Assembly: GCA_947044405.1 (NCBI GenBank)
Contig: CAMRHE010000011.1
Coordinates: 5,190,501-5,254,500, forward strand
Length of the DNA stretch: 64,000 nt
Direction: 5' to 3'
DNA from: Leptodactylus fallax
Taxonomy: Eukaryota; Chordata; Amphibia; Anura; Leptodactylidae
The notes under the pieces were generated by a model. The model was not told the DNA's origin and made no database searches. It saw nothing but the letters and a program-made list of their open reading frames with translations. The first letter of the stretch is position 1. Each line of letters begins with the position of its first letter. This document shows, piece after piece, positions 62,501-64,000 of the stretch. The position numbers and the translations under genes were made by a program.

Positions 62501-63144
62501 ATAAAGGGGGTTATCCAGTTACAGATAAATATTAAGAGACAAATGCTATTGCTTGTATAATGAAAAGTTATATAATTTTTCAATATACTTTCTGTATCAA
62601 TTCCTCACGGTTTTCTAGATCTCCGCTTGTTATCACTCATTCTGATTAGATCCAGTGTATAAAAATCAGTCCATGGTCATGTGATGGACACACAGGTGCA
62701 CAGCTCGTCATAGTAACAGCACAGTAATCAGACATCTGCCTGGTAACGAGCCGTGCACCTGTGTGTCCATCACATGACCATGGACTGTACATCACATGAC
62801 CATGGACTAACTTTTATACACTGGAAGTTAGTAGAATGAATGACAGCAAGCAGAGATCTAGGAAACTGAGGAGCAGATACAGAAGCATATTGGAAAATTG
62901 TAGAACTTTTCATTATACAAACAACAACATTAGTCACTCAATATTTGTCTGAAACTGGACAACCCCTTTTAAGCTCTATTGAACATACCACATAAAATGA
63001 CATGGGAAATGAAGGCTACACTTGCACAGTGTTCTGCTCCTTACTTTGAATGTCCCTGAGCAGCTGCTGTGCATAAGGCAGTGAAGCCATTTGAAACAGT
63101 AGCATCTACTCGTGCTCCTGACGTCAGCAGCAACTTTACACAGT
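2049..63144 (-). CDS. CTTNBP2: CTTNBP2 (cortactin-binding protein 2), 3' half, 18 exons, 5' part outside window
   Basis: In mammals this is a neuronal scaffold that binds cortactin and striatin/PP2A complexes and helps maintain dendritic spines. Coding exons in gene order: 63144-63045, 59101-58954, 58465-58226, 36747-36630, 32187-31915, 29568-29473, 21554-21475, 19898-19812, 19728-19629, 15803-15648, 15570-15383, 14110-13932, 12527-12322, 6246-6067, 5399-5342, 4237-4105, 3370-3275, 2216-2049. Every junction is GT/AG and the phases chain without a break. The conceptual protein carries ankyrin repeats, then [47 protein letters not shown] and [20 protein letters not shown], in the order I recall for human CTTNBP2. 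CTTNBP2NL lacks ankyrin repeats, so it is excluded. The AAA-like region resembles NAV proteins, but its Walker A lacks the catalytic lysine. Introns run from 77 bp to 21.5 kb. Identity to human seems moderate, so a lineage-specific paralogue is not fully excluded. Confidence 0.93.
2340..2830. repeat. Composite intron repeat (MITE-like fragments)
   Basis: GC-richer insertion in the last intron. The first part resembles the element at 13051-13302 (GGCTGGGGAAGGTGA, CTGTCCC, ATTACCTGT). The second part, ending GCAGATGTGAACCTAG, matches the right end of the MITE family at 14769-15024 and 58671-58820. The open frames here are not genes. Confidence 0.5.
3275..3370 (-). CDS. CTTNBP2: CTTNBP2 penultimate coding exon
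   Basis: 96 bp, acceptor ATCTCTGCAG, donor GTAAGT, phase 0 both ends. It encodes [20 protein letters not shown] followed by [12 protein letters not shown]. The IAD start matches the human continuation after ..ISK. The rest is weakly conserved. Confidence 0.85.
4105..4237 (-). CDS. CTTNBP2: CTTNBP2 exon: [19 protein letters not shown]
   Basis: 133 bp, acceptor ATTTCTGCAG, donor GTAATG, phase 2 to phase 0. It encodes [17 protein letters not shown], then [20 protein letters not shown] and EPDITK. Near-identical to the conserved acidic/serine patch of mammalian CTTNBP2. Confidence 0.93.
5342..5399 (-). CDS. CTTNBP2: CTTNBP2 58-bp small exon
   Basis: Direct joining of the flanking exons (6067 and 4237) breaks frame. 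A strong acceptor (TTTCTGCTTCATTGCAG) followed by 58 bp and donor GTATGA converts phase 1 to phase 2, exactly as needed. It encodes [19 protein letters not shown]. Joined to the next exon this gives [10 protein letters not shown], which aligns with the human NASLSKQKSL. Too short to appear as a long open frame. Confidence 0.8.
6067..6246 (-). CDS. CTTNBP2: CTTNBP2 exon: ADFKGG / [14 protein letters not shown] segment
   Basis: 180 bp, acceptor TATTTTTAG. It encodes [35 protein letters not shown] and [12 protein letters not shown]. The donor GTATTT leaves phase 1; an alternative GTAATG ten bases on gives the same phase. Basic and serine-rich, likely disordered. Confidence 0.9.
6247..7410. other. 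Intron sequence, no gene recognised
   Basis: AT-rich intron. A short MITE-like start (AAAGGGACACTGAAACATC) lies near 6457 and a T-run near 7109-7128. Nothing else is supported. Confidence 0.5.
8041..9260. repeat. Degenerate TATATAAGGGGG minisatellite
   Basis: Irregular tandem units of about 20 bp combining TATATATAAGGGGG with CTATTAT or AACTGTT. It is interrupted by a Tc1-like terminal fragment (8375-8707) and a (TA)n tract (8709-8742). Confidence 0.8.
8375..8707 (+). mobile_element. Solo terminal repeat of the Tc1-like family at 25412
   Basis: Matches the reverse complement of the left end of the element at 25412-27041, from AACCCCATTTATAAGG to the terminal GGTCTGTACTG. No partner end is present, so it is a deletion or abortive remnant inside the hAT minisatellite. 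Confidence 0.85.
9787..10064 (+). mobile_element. Solo terminal repeat of the Tc1-like family at 23687
   Basis: Matches the right end of the element at 23687-27218: ACAGGTGTGTACC through CAAATGGCTGCAATG to CCATACCCACTG, then TA. Only this end is present. Confidence 0.85.
10779..11643. mobile_element. Non-autonomous hAT element with 8-bp TSD
   Basis: Left end CTGAGGTGTAACTAG; right end inverted CAGTAGCGTACCC. Both relate to the CAGTGGCGTAACTAG end of the element at 22997. Perfect TSD TCTGTAAT at 10771-10778 and 11644-11651. The interior has a 31-bp minisatellite and a GC-rich block shared with the hAT at 32965. Confidence 0.88.
10866..11090. repeat. 31-bp minisatellite in hAT
   Basis: About seven units built on CCACACAGTATAATGTCCC and ATAGCGGCCCCT, period 31 bp where countable. 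The long minus-strand open frame here is only the repeat read through. Confidence 0.85.
12322..12527 (-). CDS. CTTNBP2: CTTNBP2 exon: [19 protein letters not shown] segment
   Basis: 206 bp, acceptor TATTTGTAG, donor GTAAGA. It encodes [20 protein letters not shown] and [19 protein letters not shown], then HGCPVPKN. All are near-identical to human. Phase 2 to phase 1. Confidence 0.93.
12740..13010. mobile_element. Foldback MITE
   Basis: CTGTTCCCAAGC and AGTTATCACTGCCAC at the left recur inverted at the right (GTGGCAGTGATAACT and GCTTGGGAACAG). A separate palindrome (12599-12625 with 12690-12717) sits just left of it. Confidence 0.65.
13051..13302. mobile_element. TTAA-flanked MITE
   Basis: Flanked by TTAA at both ends. 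The inverted repeat AGGAGTTGTCCAGGAATTAC matches the other end in about 21 of 22 positions. The TTAA target points to piggyBac- or Kolobok-type mobilisation (inference). Confidence 0.85.
13932..14110 (-). CDS. CTTNBP2: CTTNBP2 exon: [17 protein letters not shown] segment
   Basis: 179 bp, acceptor TCTCTTAG, donor GTGAGT, phase 0 to phase 2. It encodes [32 protein letters not shown] and [13 protein letters not shown]. The longest open frame here is in a different register; this reading is chosen for protein similarity and phase. Confidence 0.9.
14769..15024. mobile_element. MITE, CTAGGTTCACA family
   Basis: Begins CTAGGTTCACAC and ends GTGAACCTAG. The internal marker ATAGACTATAATGG is shared with copies at 22426-22671 and 58671-58820 and with the fragment near 2680-2816. 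Confidence 0.75.
15383..15570 (-). CDS. CTTNBP2: CTTNBP2 exon: [17 protein letters not shown] block
   Basis: 188 bp encoding [38 protein letters not shown] and the basic end [10 protein letters not shown]. This is the best conserved block of the gene. The acceptor ATTGAAG gives the correct phase; the open frame continues upstream, but that part is intron. The intron separating it from the previous exon is only 77 bp. Confidence 0.93.
15648..15803 (-). CDS. CTTNBP2: CTTNBP2 exon: Walker-B-like segment
   Basis: 156 bp, acceptor TTGTTTTCAG, donor GTAAGT. It encodes [20 protein letters not shown] and then [15 protein letters not shown]. The TIIVLKKLE stretch sits where NAV-type AAA+ domains have Walker B. 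Leaves in phase 1. Confidence 0.93.
15969..16160. mobile_element. Foldback MITE
   Basis: Two arms of about 75 bp (GATAGGCGGGGTGG, then AATAAAATGCATCCTTTATTC, then CAAACGGGGAGC, and its inverse). They form a hairpin with a short GC-rich loop near 16050. Confidence 0.8.
16480..17101. repeat. Old interspersed repeat, first part
   Basis: Degenerate sequence of a kind common in amphibian introns (AGGCAAAAAACTCCCATGGAG, AGAAATCCCTGAATCAG, TTGCACCCGATCTAG). It appears to continue at 18424 after the MITE at 17104. The short open frames in it carry no recognisable domain. Confidence 0.45.
17471..17558 (-). ncRNA. Hammerhead ribozyme (type I), array copy 1
   Basis: Minus-strand core CTGATGA (17531-17525), stem II with GGA/TCC pairs and loop CAACAA, GAAA (17510-17507). 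Stem III is ACAGCGCTGT (17507-17498), four pairs with a 2-nt loop. The unpaired residue before the predicted cut is A (17497), giving a GUA triplet. Stem I is TCTGTA with TGCAGA, then an internal loop, then CACTT/AAGTG and CCAATT/AATTGG. One weakness: the closing pair of stem II is A-G, not Watson-Crick. Cleavage is predicted, not shown. Confidence 0.75.
17783..17870 (-). ncRNA. Hammerhead ribozyme (type I), array copy 2
   Basis: Identical in sequence to copy 1 by eye, with CTGATGA at 17843-17837. Predicted cut 312 nt from that of copy 1, so two cuts would release a unit-length RNA. Confidence 0.75.
18095..18182 (-). ncRNA. Hammerhead ribozyme (type I), array copy 3
   Basis: Same core and stems as copies 1 and 2, CTGATGA at 18155-18149. 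The single base change seen in this copy lies outside the ribozyme. Confidence 0.75.
18424..18800. repeat. Old interspersed repeat, second part
   Basis: Continuation of the 16480-17101 repeat (ATTAATTTGCCATTTCCTCA, TGTGTTGGCCATTTTAG, AGTATCATCTGCAAATATTG). Continuity across the MITE is inferred from style and decay. Confidence 0.4.
19240..19505. repeat. MITE-like repeat, GC-rich
   Basis: Starts TTAGGCTAAGATCACACGTGG and has internal palindromes (AAGCACTGCAGGAA with TTCCTGCAGTGCTT). The plus-strand open frame here is repeat sequence. Confidence 0.5.
19629..19728 (-). CDS. CTTNBP2: CTTNBP2 exon: AAA-like region
   Basis: 100 bp, acceptor TTCCTAACAG, donor GTAAGT. It encodes [20 protein letters not shown] then [13 protein letters not shown], matching the human GFSCEIV segment. 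Ends in phase 1. The following intron (19628-15804) carries the hammerhead array. Confidence 0.9.
19812..19898 (-). CDS. CTTNBP2: CTTNBP2 exon: degenerate Walker A (GPEGS)
   Basis: 87 bp, 29 codons, encoding [20 protein letters not shown] and following residues. The GPEGSLQE stretch occupies the P-loop position of NAV/unc-53 AAA+ domains. The lysine and Ser/Thr that bind phosphate are absent, so ATP hydrolysis is unlikely (inference). Only 83 bp of intron separate it from the next exon. Confidence 0.9.
19899..21474. other. Intron, decayed repeats only
   Basis: Contains MITE-like segments near 20040-20340 (CTGAGACCCCCCACTTATCC) and an A-rich decayed repeat near 20760-20960, similar in style to 27900-28520. 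No gene seen. Confidence 0.4.
21475..21554 (-). CDS. CTTNBP2: CTTNBP2 exon: ASMIPLQ segment
   Basis: 80 bp, acceptor TATTTCAG, donor GTAGGT. It encodes [20 protein letters not shown] followed by LRL, a highly conserved segment. Leaves in phase 0. Confidence 0.9.
21860..22240. repeat. Unclassified GC-rich interspersed repeat
   Basis: Abrupt GC-rich block in an AT-rich intron. It carries open frames on both strands without a recognisable domain. It could be a solo LTR in antisense (TTTATTCAGCTTACAAG near its left part), but I could not define terminal repeats or a target duplication. Confidence 0.3.
22426..22671. mobile_element. MITE, CTAGGTTCACA family
   Basis: Left end AGGCTATATTCACACC, right end AGATGTGAACTTAG, with the shared internal GGACTATAATGGGG. 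Diverged copy of the 14769-15024 family. Confidence 0.6.
22997..23229. mobile_element. Small hAT MITE with 8-bp TSD
   Basis: Ends CAGTGGCGTAACTAGG and, inverted, CAGTGGCATAAATACC. Perfect TSD TTGATGGC at 22989-22996 and 23230-23237. The 233-bp interior holds two palindromes: the ACTCCGGGGTCTGAAAAGAC hairpin, and a longer one around GGTAGCGGCTGCCACAGGG. Confidence 0.92.
24115..25149 (-). pseudogene. Tc1-like transposase (DD34E), frameshifted
   Basis: The N-terminal paired HTH is recognisable ([20 protein letters not shown], then [20 protein letters not shown], then [10 protein letters not shown]). The catalytic part follows in two other frames: [12 protein letters not shown] (first D replaced by N), [10 protein letters not shown] and [11 protein letters not shown], with 34 residues between the last D and E. 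At least two frameshifts and several stops near the C terminus make it inactive. The start may be the third Met, as usual for MRSKEL-type transposases. Confidence 0.88.
25412..27041 (+). mobile_element. Tc1-like DD38E element nested in the right IR of another Tc1-like element
   Basis: Ends CAGTACAGACCAAAAG and CTTTTGGTCTGTACTG, 1630 bp. IRs of about 270 bp include an inverted duplicate of the transposase 3' coding end. It sits between (AT)n/(AC)n tracts that probably grew from the TA target. Confidence 0.92.
25826..26878 (+). pseudogene. Tc1-like transposase, one in-frame stop
   Basis: 351-codon frame (350 residues plus stop, usual Tc1 length), open except for TGA at codon 173 (26342-26344). 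The codon sits before CGCAGAAAAGAT and is probably CGA-to-TGA CpG decay. Domains in order: HTH pair ([38 protein letters not shown]), GRP linker (RKGRPRV), first D in [11 protein letters not shown], second D in [12 protein letters not shown] in [15 protein letters not shown]. By my count 38 residues separate the second D and E, unlike canonical DD34E. The last 34 codons lie inside the right IR. Confidence 0.9.
27257..27379. mobile_element. Short TTAA MITE
   Basis: TTAA flanks with inverted AGGGGTTATCCA termini; 123 bp. Confidence 0.8.
27900..28520. repeat. A-rich decayed interspersed repeat
   Basis: Sequence such as AAAGTGATCCCAAAGTCATATG, ACCCCAAAATATTGTCAATA and TTTGGTTACTTTACCTC, typical of an old amphibian DNA-element family. 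A related copy is near 20760-20960. No coding content. Confidence 0.4.
28521..29472. other. Intron, nothing recognised
   Basis: AT-rich intron. A short plus-strand open frame at 28815-29066 has no recognisable domain and I do not regard it as a gene. Confidence 0.4.
29473..29568 (-). CDS. CTTNBP2: CTTNBP2 exon: WSVGQ/SPWEF segment
   Basis: 96 bp, acceptor TTTTTAG, donor GTAAGG. It encodes [19 protein letters not shown]. This corresponds to the human WSVGQ..SPWDF segment, with conserved tryptophans. Confidence 0.92.
29740..30480. repeat. Foldback-type repeat region
   Basis: GAGGTCACTGTGCAGGGAGG near 29791 recurs inverted near 30315, and AAAAACTTGATTTAAAT near 30020 recurs inverted near 30080. 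This suggests overlapping foldback elements. Confidence 0.5.
30570..31803 (+). mobile_element. Old Tc1-like relic
   Basis: Left end AAATGAGTACAACCC and right end GGGCGTGTACTCATTT pair as decayed inverted termini around a broken transposase. Older than the other Tc1-like copies. Confidence 0.7.
30743..31600 (+). pseudogene. Tc1-like transposase relic
   Basis: Fragments in several frames: [19 protein letters not shown] with [15 protein letters not shown] (HTH part), [20 protein letters not shown] (first D), then [20 protein letters not shown] and [15 protein letters not shown] remnants. Many stops and frameshifts. The DDE E motif is no longer clear. Confidence 0.75.
31915..32187 (-). CDS. CTTNBP2: CTTNBP2 exon: post-ankyrin domain
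   Basis: 273 bp encoding [37 protein letters not shown] and LTESNLGLG, collinear with human CTTNBP2 just after the ankyrin repeats. The acceptor is TATTTGCAG and the donor GTACTG. It enters in phase 1 and leaves in phase 1. The open frame runs beyond both splice sites, so exon limits rest on splice signals and on phase. Confidence 0.92.
32965..34710. mobile_element. Non-autonomous hAT element with 8-bp TSD
   Basis: Ends CAGGGGTGTCAAAC and, inverted, CACAGGTGTCAAAC (12/14). Perfect TSD ATCTAGAT at 32957-32964 and 34711-34718. 1746 bp. It contains a 31-bp minisatellite, the GGGGTCTTTTCAGACCCC hairpin, a GC-rich block and a 30-base T-run (34541-34570). No transposase. Confidence 0.92.
33243..33840. 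repeat. 31-bp minisatellite (about 19 units)
   Basis: Unit built from CACACGGTATTATGCTCC and ATAGTGGCCCCTG, period 31 bp. No spacer-repeat alternation, so it is not CRISPR. Related to the 31-bp repeat at 10866-11090. Confidence 0.92.
35336..35842. mobile_element. TTAA foldback element with 200-bp arms
   Basis: TTAA at both ends, AGGGGTATTCCCA termini and arms of about 200 bp (for example TTGATTGGTTGCCAATGGAT in both orientations). An RNA copy would form a long hairpin. Confidence 0.88.
36630..36747 (-). CDS. CTTNBP2: CTTNBP2 exon: last ankyrin repeat
   Basis: 118 bp after a TTTTTTTCAG acceptor. It encodes [20 protein letters not shown] and then [19 protein letters not shown], matching the end of the ankyrin block. 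The donor is GTGAGT and the exon ends in phase 1. The intron between this exon and the one at 58226 is 21.5 kb and holds most of the large mobile elements. Confidence 0.93.
36748..39470. other. Intron, few repeats
   Basis: AT-rich. Only a LINE tail at 37930-38060 and short MITE-like motifs near 38620 and 39288 are recognisable. No gene. Confidence 0.4.
37930..38060. repeat. L2/CR1-type LINE 3' tail fragment
   Basis: ATGGGAGGAAACCTTGCAAAC, AACTCCATGCAGATCG and GAGCCCAGGACCCCAGTGCTG resemble the widespread vertebrate LINE tail. Confidence 0.6.
39474..39932 (+). pseudogene. L1 ORF2 C-terminal fragment
   Basis: Open 152-codon stretch with [20 protein letters not shown] followed by IKRFWKKVQ. 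This is the cysteine motif region near the end of L1 ORF2p. It lacks the endonuclease and reverse transcriptase, so it is a truncated insertion or remnant. Confidence 0.8.
40375..40574 (-). repeat. Penelope-like terminal repeat fragment with decayed hammerhead
   Basis: Minus strand reads AAAGGGACTTTGTATTCCC then TGAAACGTGTAGTG, with the Penelope-style tail CAATAAAGGACATTC. The expected CTGATGA is TTGATAA here, two core changes, so the ribozyme should be dead. It ends where the L1 inserted. Confidence 0.5.
40923..42045 (+). pseudogene. L1 ORF1 (RNA-binding protein)
   Basis: Nucleic-acid chaperone of the L1 RNP. A coiled-coil stretch ([20 protein letters not shown]) leads to the RRM-like block ([20 protein letters not shown], then IDRAHRS). 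The C-terminal domain continues in another frame after 41639 ([20 protein letters not shown], then [14 protein letters not shown] and [11 protein letters not shown]). A frameshift near 41620-41640 and a stop at 41758-41760 inactivate it. Confidence 0.88.
44942..46496 (+). mobile_element. Tc1-like element inserted in L1
   Basis: Complete 1555-bp copy, ends CAGTCATGGCCAAAAG and inverse, TA duplicated on both sides (44940-44941 and 46497-46498). It interrupts L1 ORF2 after a [14 protein letters not shown] stretch, dating it as younger than the L1. Confidence 0.95.
45315..46319 (+). pseudogene. Tc1-like transposase, two frameshifts
   Basis: Starts [23 protein letters not shown] and GRP linker (APGRPRKTS) are intact. 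An 11-bp deletion near 45732 breaks the frame before the first catalytic D, and a 2-bp loss near 46081 breaks it again before [11 protein letters not shown]. Same DD35E family as 59388-60404. Confidence 0.92.
46715..46830. repeat. L2/CR1-related LINE or SINE tail
   Basis: TTGTATAGCGCCATCATATTT, CAGCACTTTATAGACATTGT and CAGTATGTCTTTGGAGTG are typical of this amphibian repeat. A related piece is at 61020-61130. Confidence 0.6.
47161..47246. repeat. (AT)n/(AC)n microsatellite
   Basis: Uninterrupted AT dinucleotides followed by AC dinucleotides. A similar compound tract is at 47531-47567. The 125-codon minus-strand frame over it is an artefact. Confidence 0.95.
47560..48230 (-). pseudogene. Penelope-like element ORF, 3' part
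   Basis: Minus-strand reading across frames: [20 protein letters not shown], then [20 protein letters not shown], then [11 protein letters not shown], ending with [18 protein letters not shown]. This order (post-RT linker, cysteine cluster, terminal WI..L.TL.P.GLN) is characteristic of Penelope-like retroelements. The GIY-YIG endonuclease between them is largely lost and stops are present. Confidence 0.75.
48250..50580 (-). pseudogene. Second L1, minus strand, 3'-truncated
   Basis: 5' region with AAGATGGCGGCAGCAC. ORF1 remnant 50332-49867 ([32 protein letters not shown]). ORF2 endonuclease 49391-48818 ([28 protein letters not shown]), then the linker [20 protein letters not shown]. It stops before the RT, near the Penelope fragment. 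Many stops and frameshifts. Confidence 0.8.
50581..52090. other. Intron, low-information sequence
   Basis: Short ATT-rich tract near 51451-51478, and an inverted pair (CTAGCTGTGCACGAAAGG near 51420 and CTACAGCTAGTGCAGAG near 51490) suggesting a small foldback. No gene recognised. Confidence 0.4.
52090..52485. mobile_element. Foldback MITE
   Basis: CTACAGGATAAGTCATCATT and GATCTGTAGGAG at the left recur inverted at the right (CAGATCAGATACTGATGACC, then TATCCTGTAAG). Related termini end ACCCCTTGGA. Confidence 0.6.
53038..54116 (-). mobile_element. Penelope-like element with 278-bp inverted arms
   Basis: Arms 53038-53317 and 53840-54116 are inverted copies (for example AGCAAAGACGTATAATATAC and GATCTCACCACTCCGCTGG). 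The 522-bp centre carries a hammerhead on the minus strand. Inverted partial terminal repeats plus a hammerhead fit Penelope-like pLTR copies; no RT is present. Confidence 0.6.
53445..53520 (-). ncRNA. Hammerhead ribozyme (type I, minimal stem III)
   Basis: Minus strand: CTGATGA (53501-53495), then stem II ACGGT/ACCGT with loop TTCTCC (53494-53479), then GAAA (53478-53475). Stem III is ACGTACGT (53475-53468), three pairs with a 2-nt loop. The next base is A (53467), giving a GUA cleavage triplet. Stem I pairs GTCCC with GGAAC (one mismatch), then TCCTTA with TAGGGA across an internal loop. All core positions are canonical. The very short stem III is typical of Penelope hammerheads. Confidence 0.8.
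54578..55731. mobile_element. hAT-like element nested in hAT
   Basis: Ends CATAGCTCCCAAC and, inverted, CATACCTCCCAAC, with direct repeat GAGTTTC at 54571-54577 and 55732-55738 (7 bp matched). Contains a 28-bp minisatellite. Confidence 0.82.
54913..55490. repeat. 28-bp minisatellite with an inverted second block
   Basis: Units of GGTGGCAGATAAAGGGGG and ACATTAAATT up to about 55268. Then the same motif continues in inverted orientation (GTTTAATGTCCCCCTCC, AGCTGCCCCATA) to about 55490. A transcript could fold back across the turn. Confidence 0.85.
56173..56400. mobile_element. MITE inside hAT
   Basis: CTAAGGCTGAGGCCCCACG and its inverse GGCGCCTCAGCCTAAG bound a 228-bp foldback. A minus-strand 62-codon frame over it is not a gene. 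Confidence 0.85.
58226..58465 (-). CDS. CTTNBP2: CTTNBP2 exon: ankyrin repeats with linker
   Basis: 240 bp, phase 0 to phase 0. It encodes [20 protein letters not shown], a hydrophilic insertion of about 30 residues, then [15 protein letters not shown]. The insertion between ankyrin repeats is also present in mammalian CTTNBP2. The donor is GTATGC. Confidence 0.92.
58671..58820. mobile_element. MITE, CTAGGTTCACA family
   Basis: GGCTAGGTTCACATCTG at the left and CAGATGTGAACCTGACC at the right, with internal CCCTATAGACTATAA. Short copy in the intron between two ankyrin exons. Confidence 0.8.
58954..59101 (-). CDS. CTTNBP2: CTTNBP2 exon: ankyrin repeats
   Basis: 148-bp exon encoding [15 protein letters not shown] and [12 protein letters not shown], a classic ankyrin repeat. 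The acceptor is TTTCTTTAG. Two nearby donors are possible. GTAGGT at 58953 keeps frame with the next exon; the stronger-looking GTATGA five bases downstream would break it, so the former is chosen. Confidence 0.9.
59211..60777 (-). mobile_element. Complete Tc1-like element, nearly intact
   Basis: 1567 bp with CAGTCATGGCCAAAAG ends, TA on both sides (59209-59210 and 60778-60779). It lies in the CTTNBP2 intron between exons 59101 and 63045, in the same orientation as the host gene. Confidence 0.96.
59388..60404 (-). pseudogene. Tc1-like transposase (DD35E), single nonsense codon
   Basis: 338-residue frame from [20 protein letters not shown] to ..KKKGQHCKY, normal Tc1 length. Only codon 32 is broken: TAG at 60309-60311 where the sister copy has CAG. 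From codon 70 on it is open. HTH domain, APGRPRKTS linker, [17 protein letters not shown] and [11 protein letters not shown] are present; 35 residues separate the last D and E. It could only be translated by readthrough or from an internal Met that lacks the DNA-binding domain. Confidence 0.93.
61020..61130. repeat. (AAT)n and LINE/SINE tail
   Basis: AATAATAATAATAATAG followed by TTATTTATATAGTGCCAAC and TCACTTTACAAATCAG, a common amphibian tail with variable AAT repeat. Confidence 0.65.
61395..62075 (+). pseudogene. CR1 LINE 3' end
   Basis: C-terminal ORF2 remnant: [19 protein letters not shown] (with [10 protein letters not shown]), [18 protein letters not shown] and [14 protein letters not shown], with a deletion between the last two. 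The 3' UTR follows with GGATTGCCAAATTTGGAGTC. Truncated at the 5' side. Confidence 0.82.
62503..62972. mobile_element. Foldback element with about 220-bp arms
   Basis: GGGTTATCCAGTTACAG and CTGAAACTGGACAACCCC at the ends. The inner arms repeat GTCCATGGTCATGTGATGGA and ACACAGGTGCAC inverted. Sits 72 bp left of an ankyrin exon, on its donor side. Confidence 0.82.
63045..63144 (-). CDS. CTTNBP2: CTTNBP2 exon: ankyrin repeat (first exon in window)
   Basis: The acceptor (pyrimidine tract then TTGCAG) and donor GTAAGG bound a 100-bp exon. It encodes an ankyrin helix pair with [14 protein letters not shown] and [14 protein letters not shown]. The first two bases complete a codon begun in an upstream exon beyond the window, and the exon ends in phase 2. 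Nothing recognisable as the preceding exon lies between 63145 and 64000. Confidence 0.9.
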
Positions 63145-63589
63145 CTGCAAGTGAACAAAAATAGAGCATGAGAATGCAAAATAAAAGAAGAAAAGTACAA
63201 GAAATGAGTTGTGGGGGTAGAAGTGGATACAATACCTGCAATAAACATATGAACAGTATATACATAAATATAGAAAACTATTTACAAAATATGACAACTT
63301 GAGCTGCAGTTCAAGCTAATAAATACATTTATGCAACTTTATGTAACAAAACAGTGTAACAGATTTAATAATACATTGTATTTGTATTAAATTTGATTTG
63401 CGCATTGATAATTGGAGATGTTGCTACAGTATAATTTTCTTTTGGGATTAATAAAGTCTTTTATCATATTATATTCTATTCTAAATTACGGCTACCACAA
63501 ACATGAGATTTCTCAATGGTGTTGAAGAGATAGGAATTATGTATAAAATAAACACAACAATATTGTAAGGCTGTGTTCACATTTGCATG

Positions 63590-64000
63590 AGCAGTCCTGC
63601 ACATAGCCTTCATTGCATATCCCATTAAAGAGAATCTATCAATCTGGGACACTAAACCACCCACACGTCCATATGGACCTGGGGTTTAGTGTCCCAAAGC
63701 ACCCTGTTATAACGCAATCCATGGCCACATTAAAAATAAAAAAACTTTATGCTCACCCTGCCGCTGTACTCCCCGCACCTGCGCAGTTCTTCAATGAAGC
63801 CAGAGGAGTACCCCTTGGCTTCAGTGCGCATGCCCCGCAATTACGTAGTGAAGCCGGGGTGTCTATCTTTGGCTTCACTGAAGAATAGCGTAGGCGCTGG
63901 GAGGCGTGCCAACAAAGAAGCTCATGAATAAGCCAGACTGTTCTCACCAAACACCGTCAATCGGAGTCTTCTCTAGGTAAGTATAAAGGTTTTTTATGTT
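63590..64000. repeat. Interspersed repeat at window edge
   Basis: Starts near AAAGAGAATCTATCAATCTGG with palindromic CCATATGGACCTGGGGTTTAG and GC-rich sequence. The two strands carry overlapping open frames with no domain. Cut by the window end. Confidence 0.4.

Noticed and set aside
2049..63144. CTTNBP2NL as the identity of the host gene
   Set aside because: That paralogue lacks the ankyrin repeats and the NAV-like region clearly encoded here.
1..64000. tRNA, rRNA or other classical RNA genes
   Set aside because: No cloverleaf with A/B boxes or rRNA-like sequence noticed by eye; a tRNAscan or Infernal run would settle it.

Overview
The window looks like vertebrate nuclear DNA, most probably from an anuran amphibian. 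It has small exons in long introns and no bacterial signals. It is dense with Tc1-like, hAT, L1, CR1/L2 and Penelope-like copies and TTAA-flanked MITEs. The species is inferred from repeat content and gene divergence only.

One host gene spans almost the whole window on the minus strand. It is the 3' half of CTTNBP2 (cortactin-binding protein 2), as 18 coding exons from 63144 down to the stop at 2049. All 18 splice pairs are GT/AG and phase-consistent across 2606 coding bases (867 residues plus stop). From 5' to 3' the product has ankyrin repeats (63144-36630), a NAV/unc-53-like degenerate AAA+ region (32187-13932) and a conserved serine-rich tail (12527-2049). The N-terminal coiled coil and proline-rich half must lie to the right of the window. 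A 58-bp exon at 5342-5399 is needed to keep frame.

Everything else is intronic or 3'-flanking and mostly mobile. From left to right: a 5'-truncated Tc1 (87-967); a hAT with an 8-bp TSD (7675-9462) inside a Penelope-like fragment; a second hAT (10779-11643); a MITE carrying a 312-bp tandem triplication (17357-18277); a small hAT (22997-23229); a Tc1-like element interrupted by another Tc1-like element (23687-27218); an old Tc1-like relic (30570-31803); a 1.75-kb hAT (32965-34710); a full-length L1 interrupted by Tc1 (40587-46680); Penelope and L1 fragments on the minus strand (47560-50580); a Penelope-like inverted-arm element with a hammerhead (53038-54116); a hAT within a hAT (54220-56939); a nearly intact Tc1 (59211-60777); a CR1 tail (61395-62075).

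The most interesting structure is the 312-bp array. Each of its three units carries a hammerhead-ribozyme fold on the minus strand, the same sense as the CTTNBP2 pre-mRNA. The array is flanked by a 9-bp direct repeat, so it looks like an inserted animal retrozyme inside an intron. A second, independent hammerhead core with canonical pairing lies at 53445-53520, also in the sense of the host gene. Decayed relatives sit at 10205-10247 and 40418-40475.
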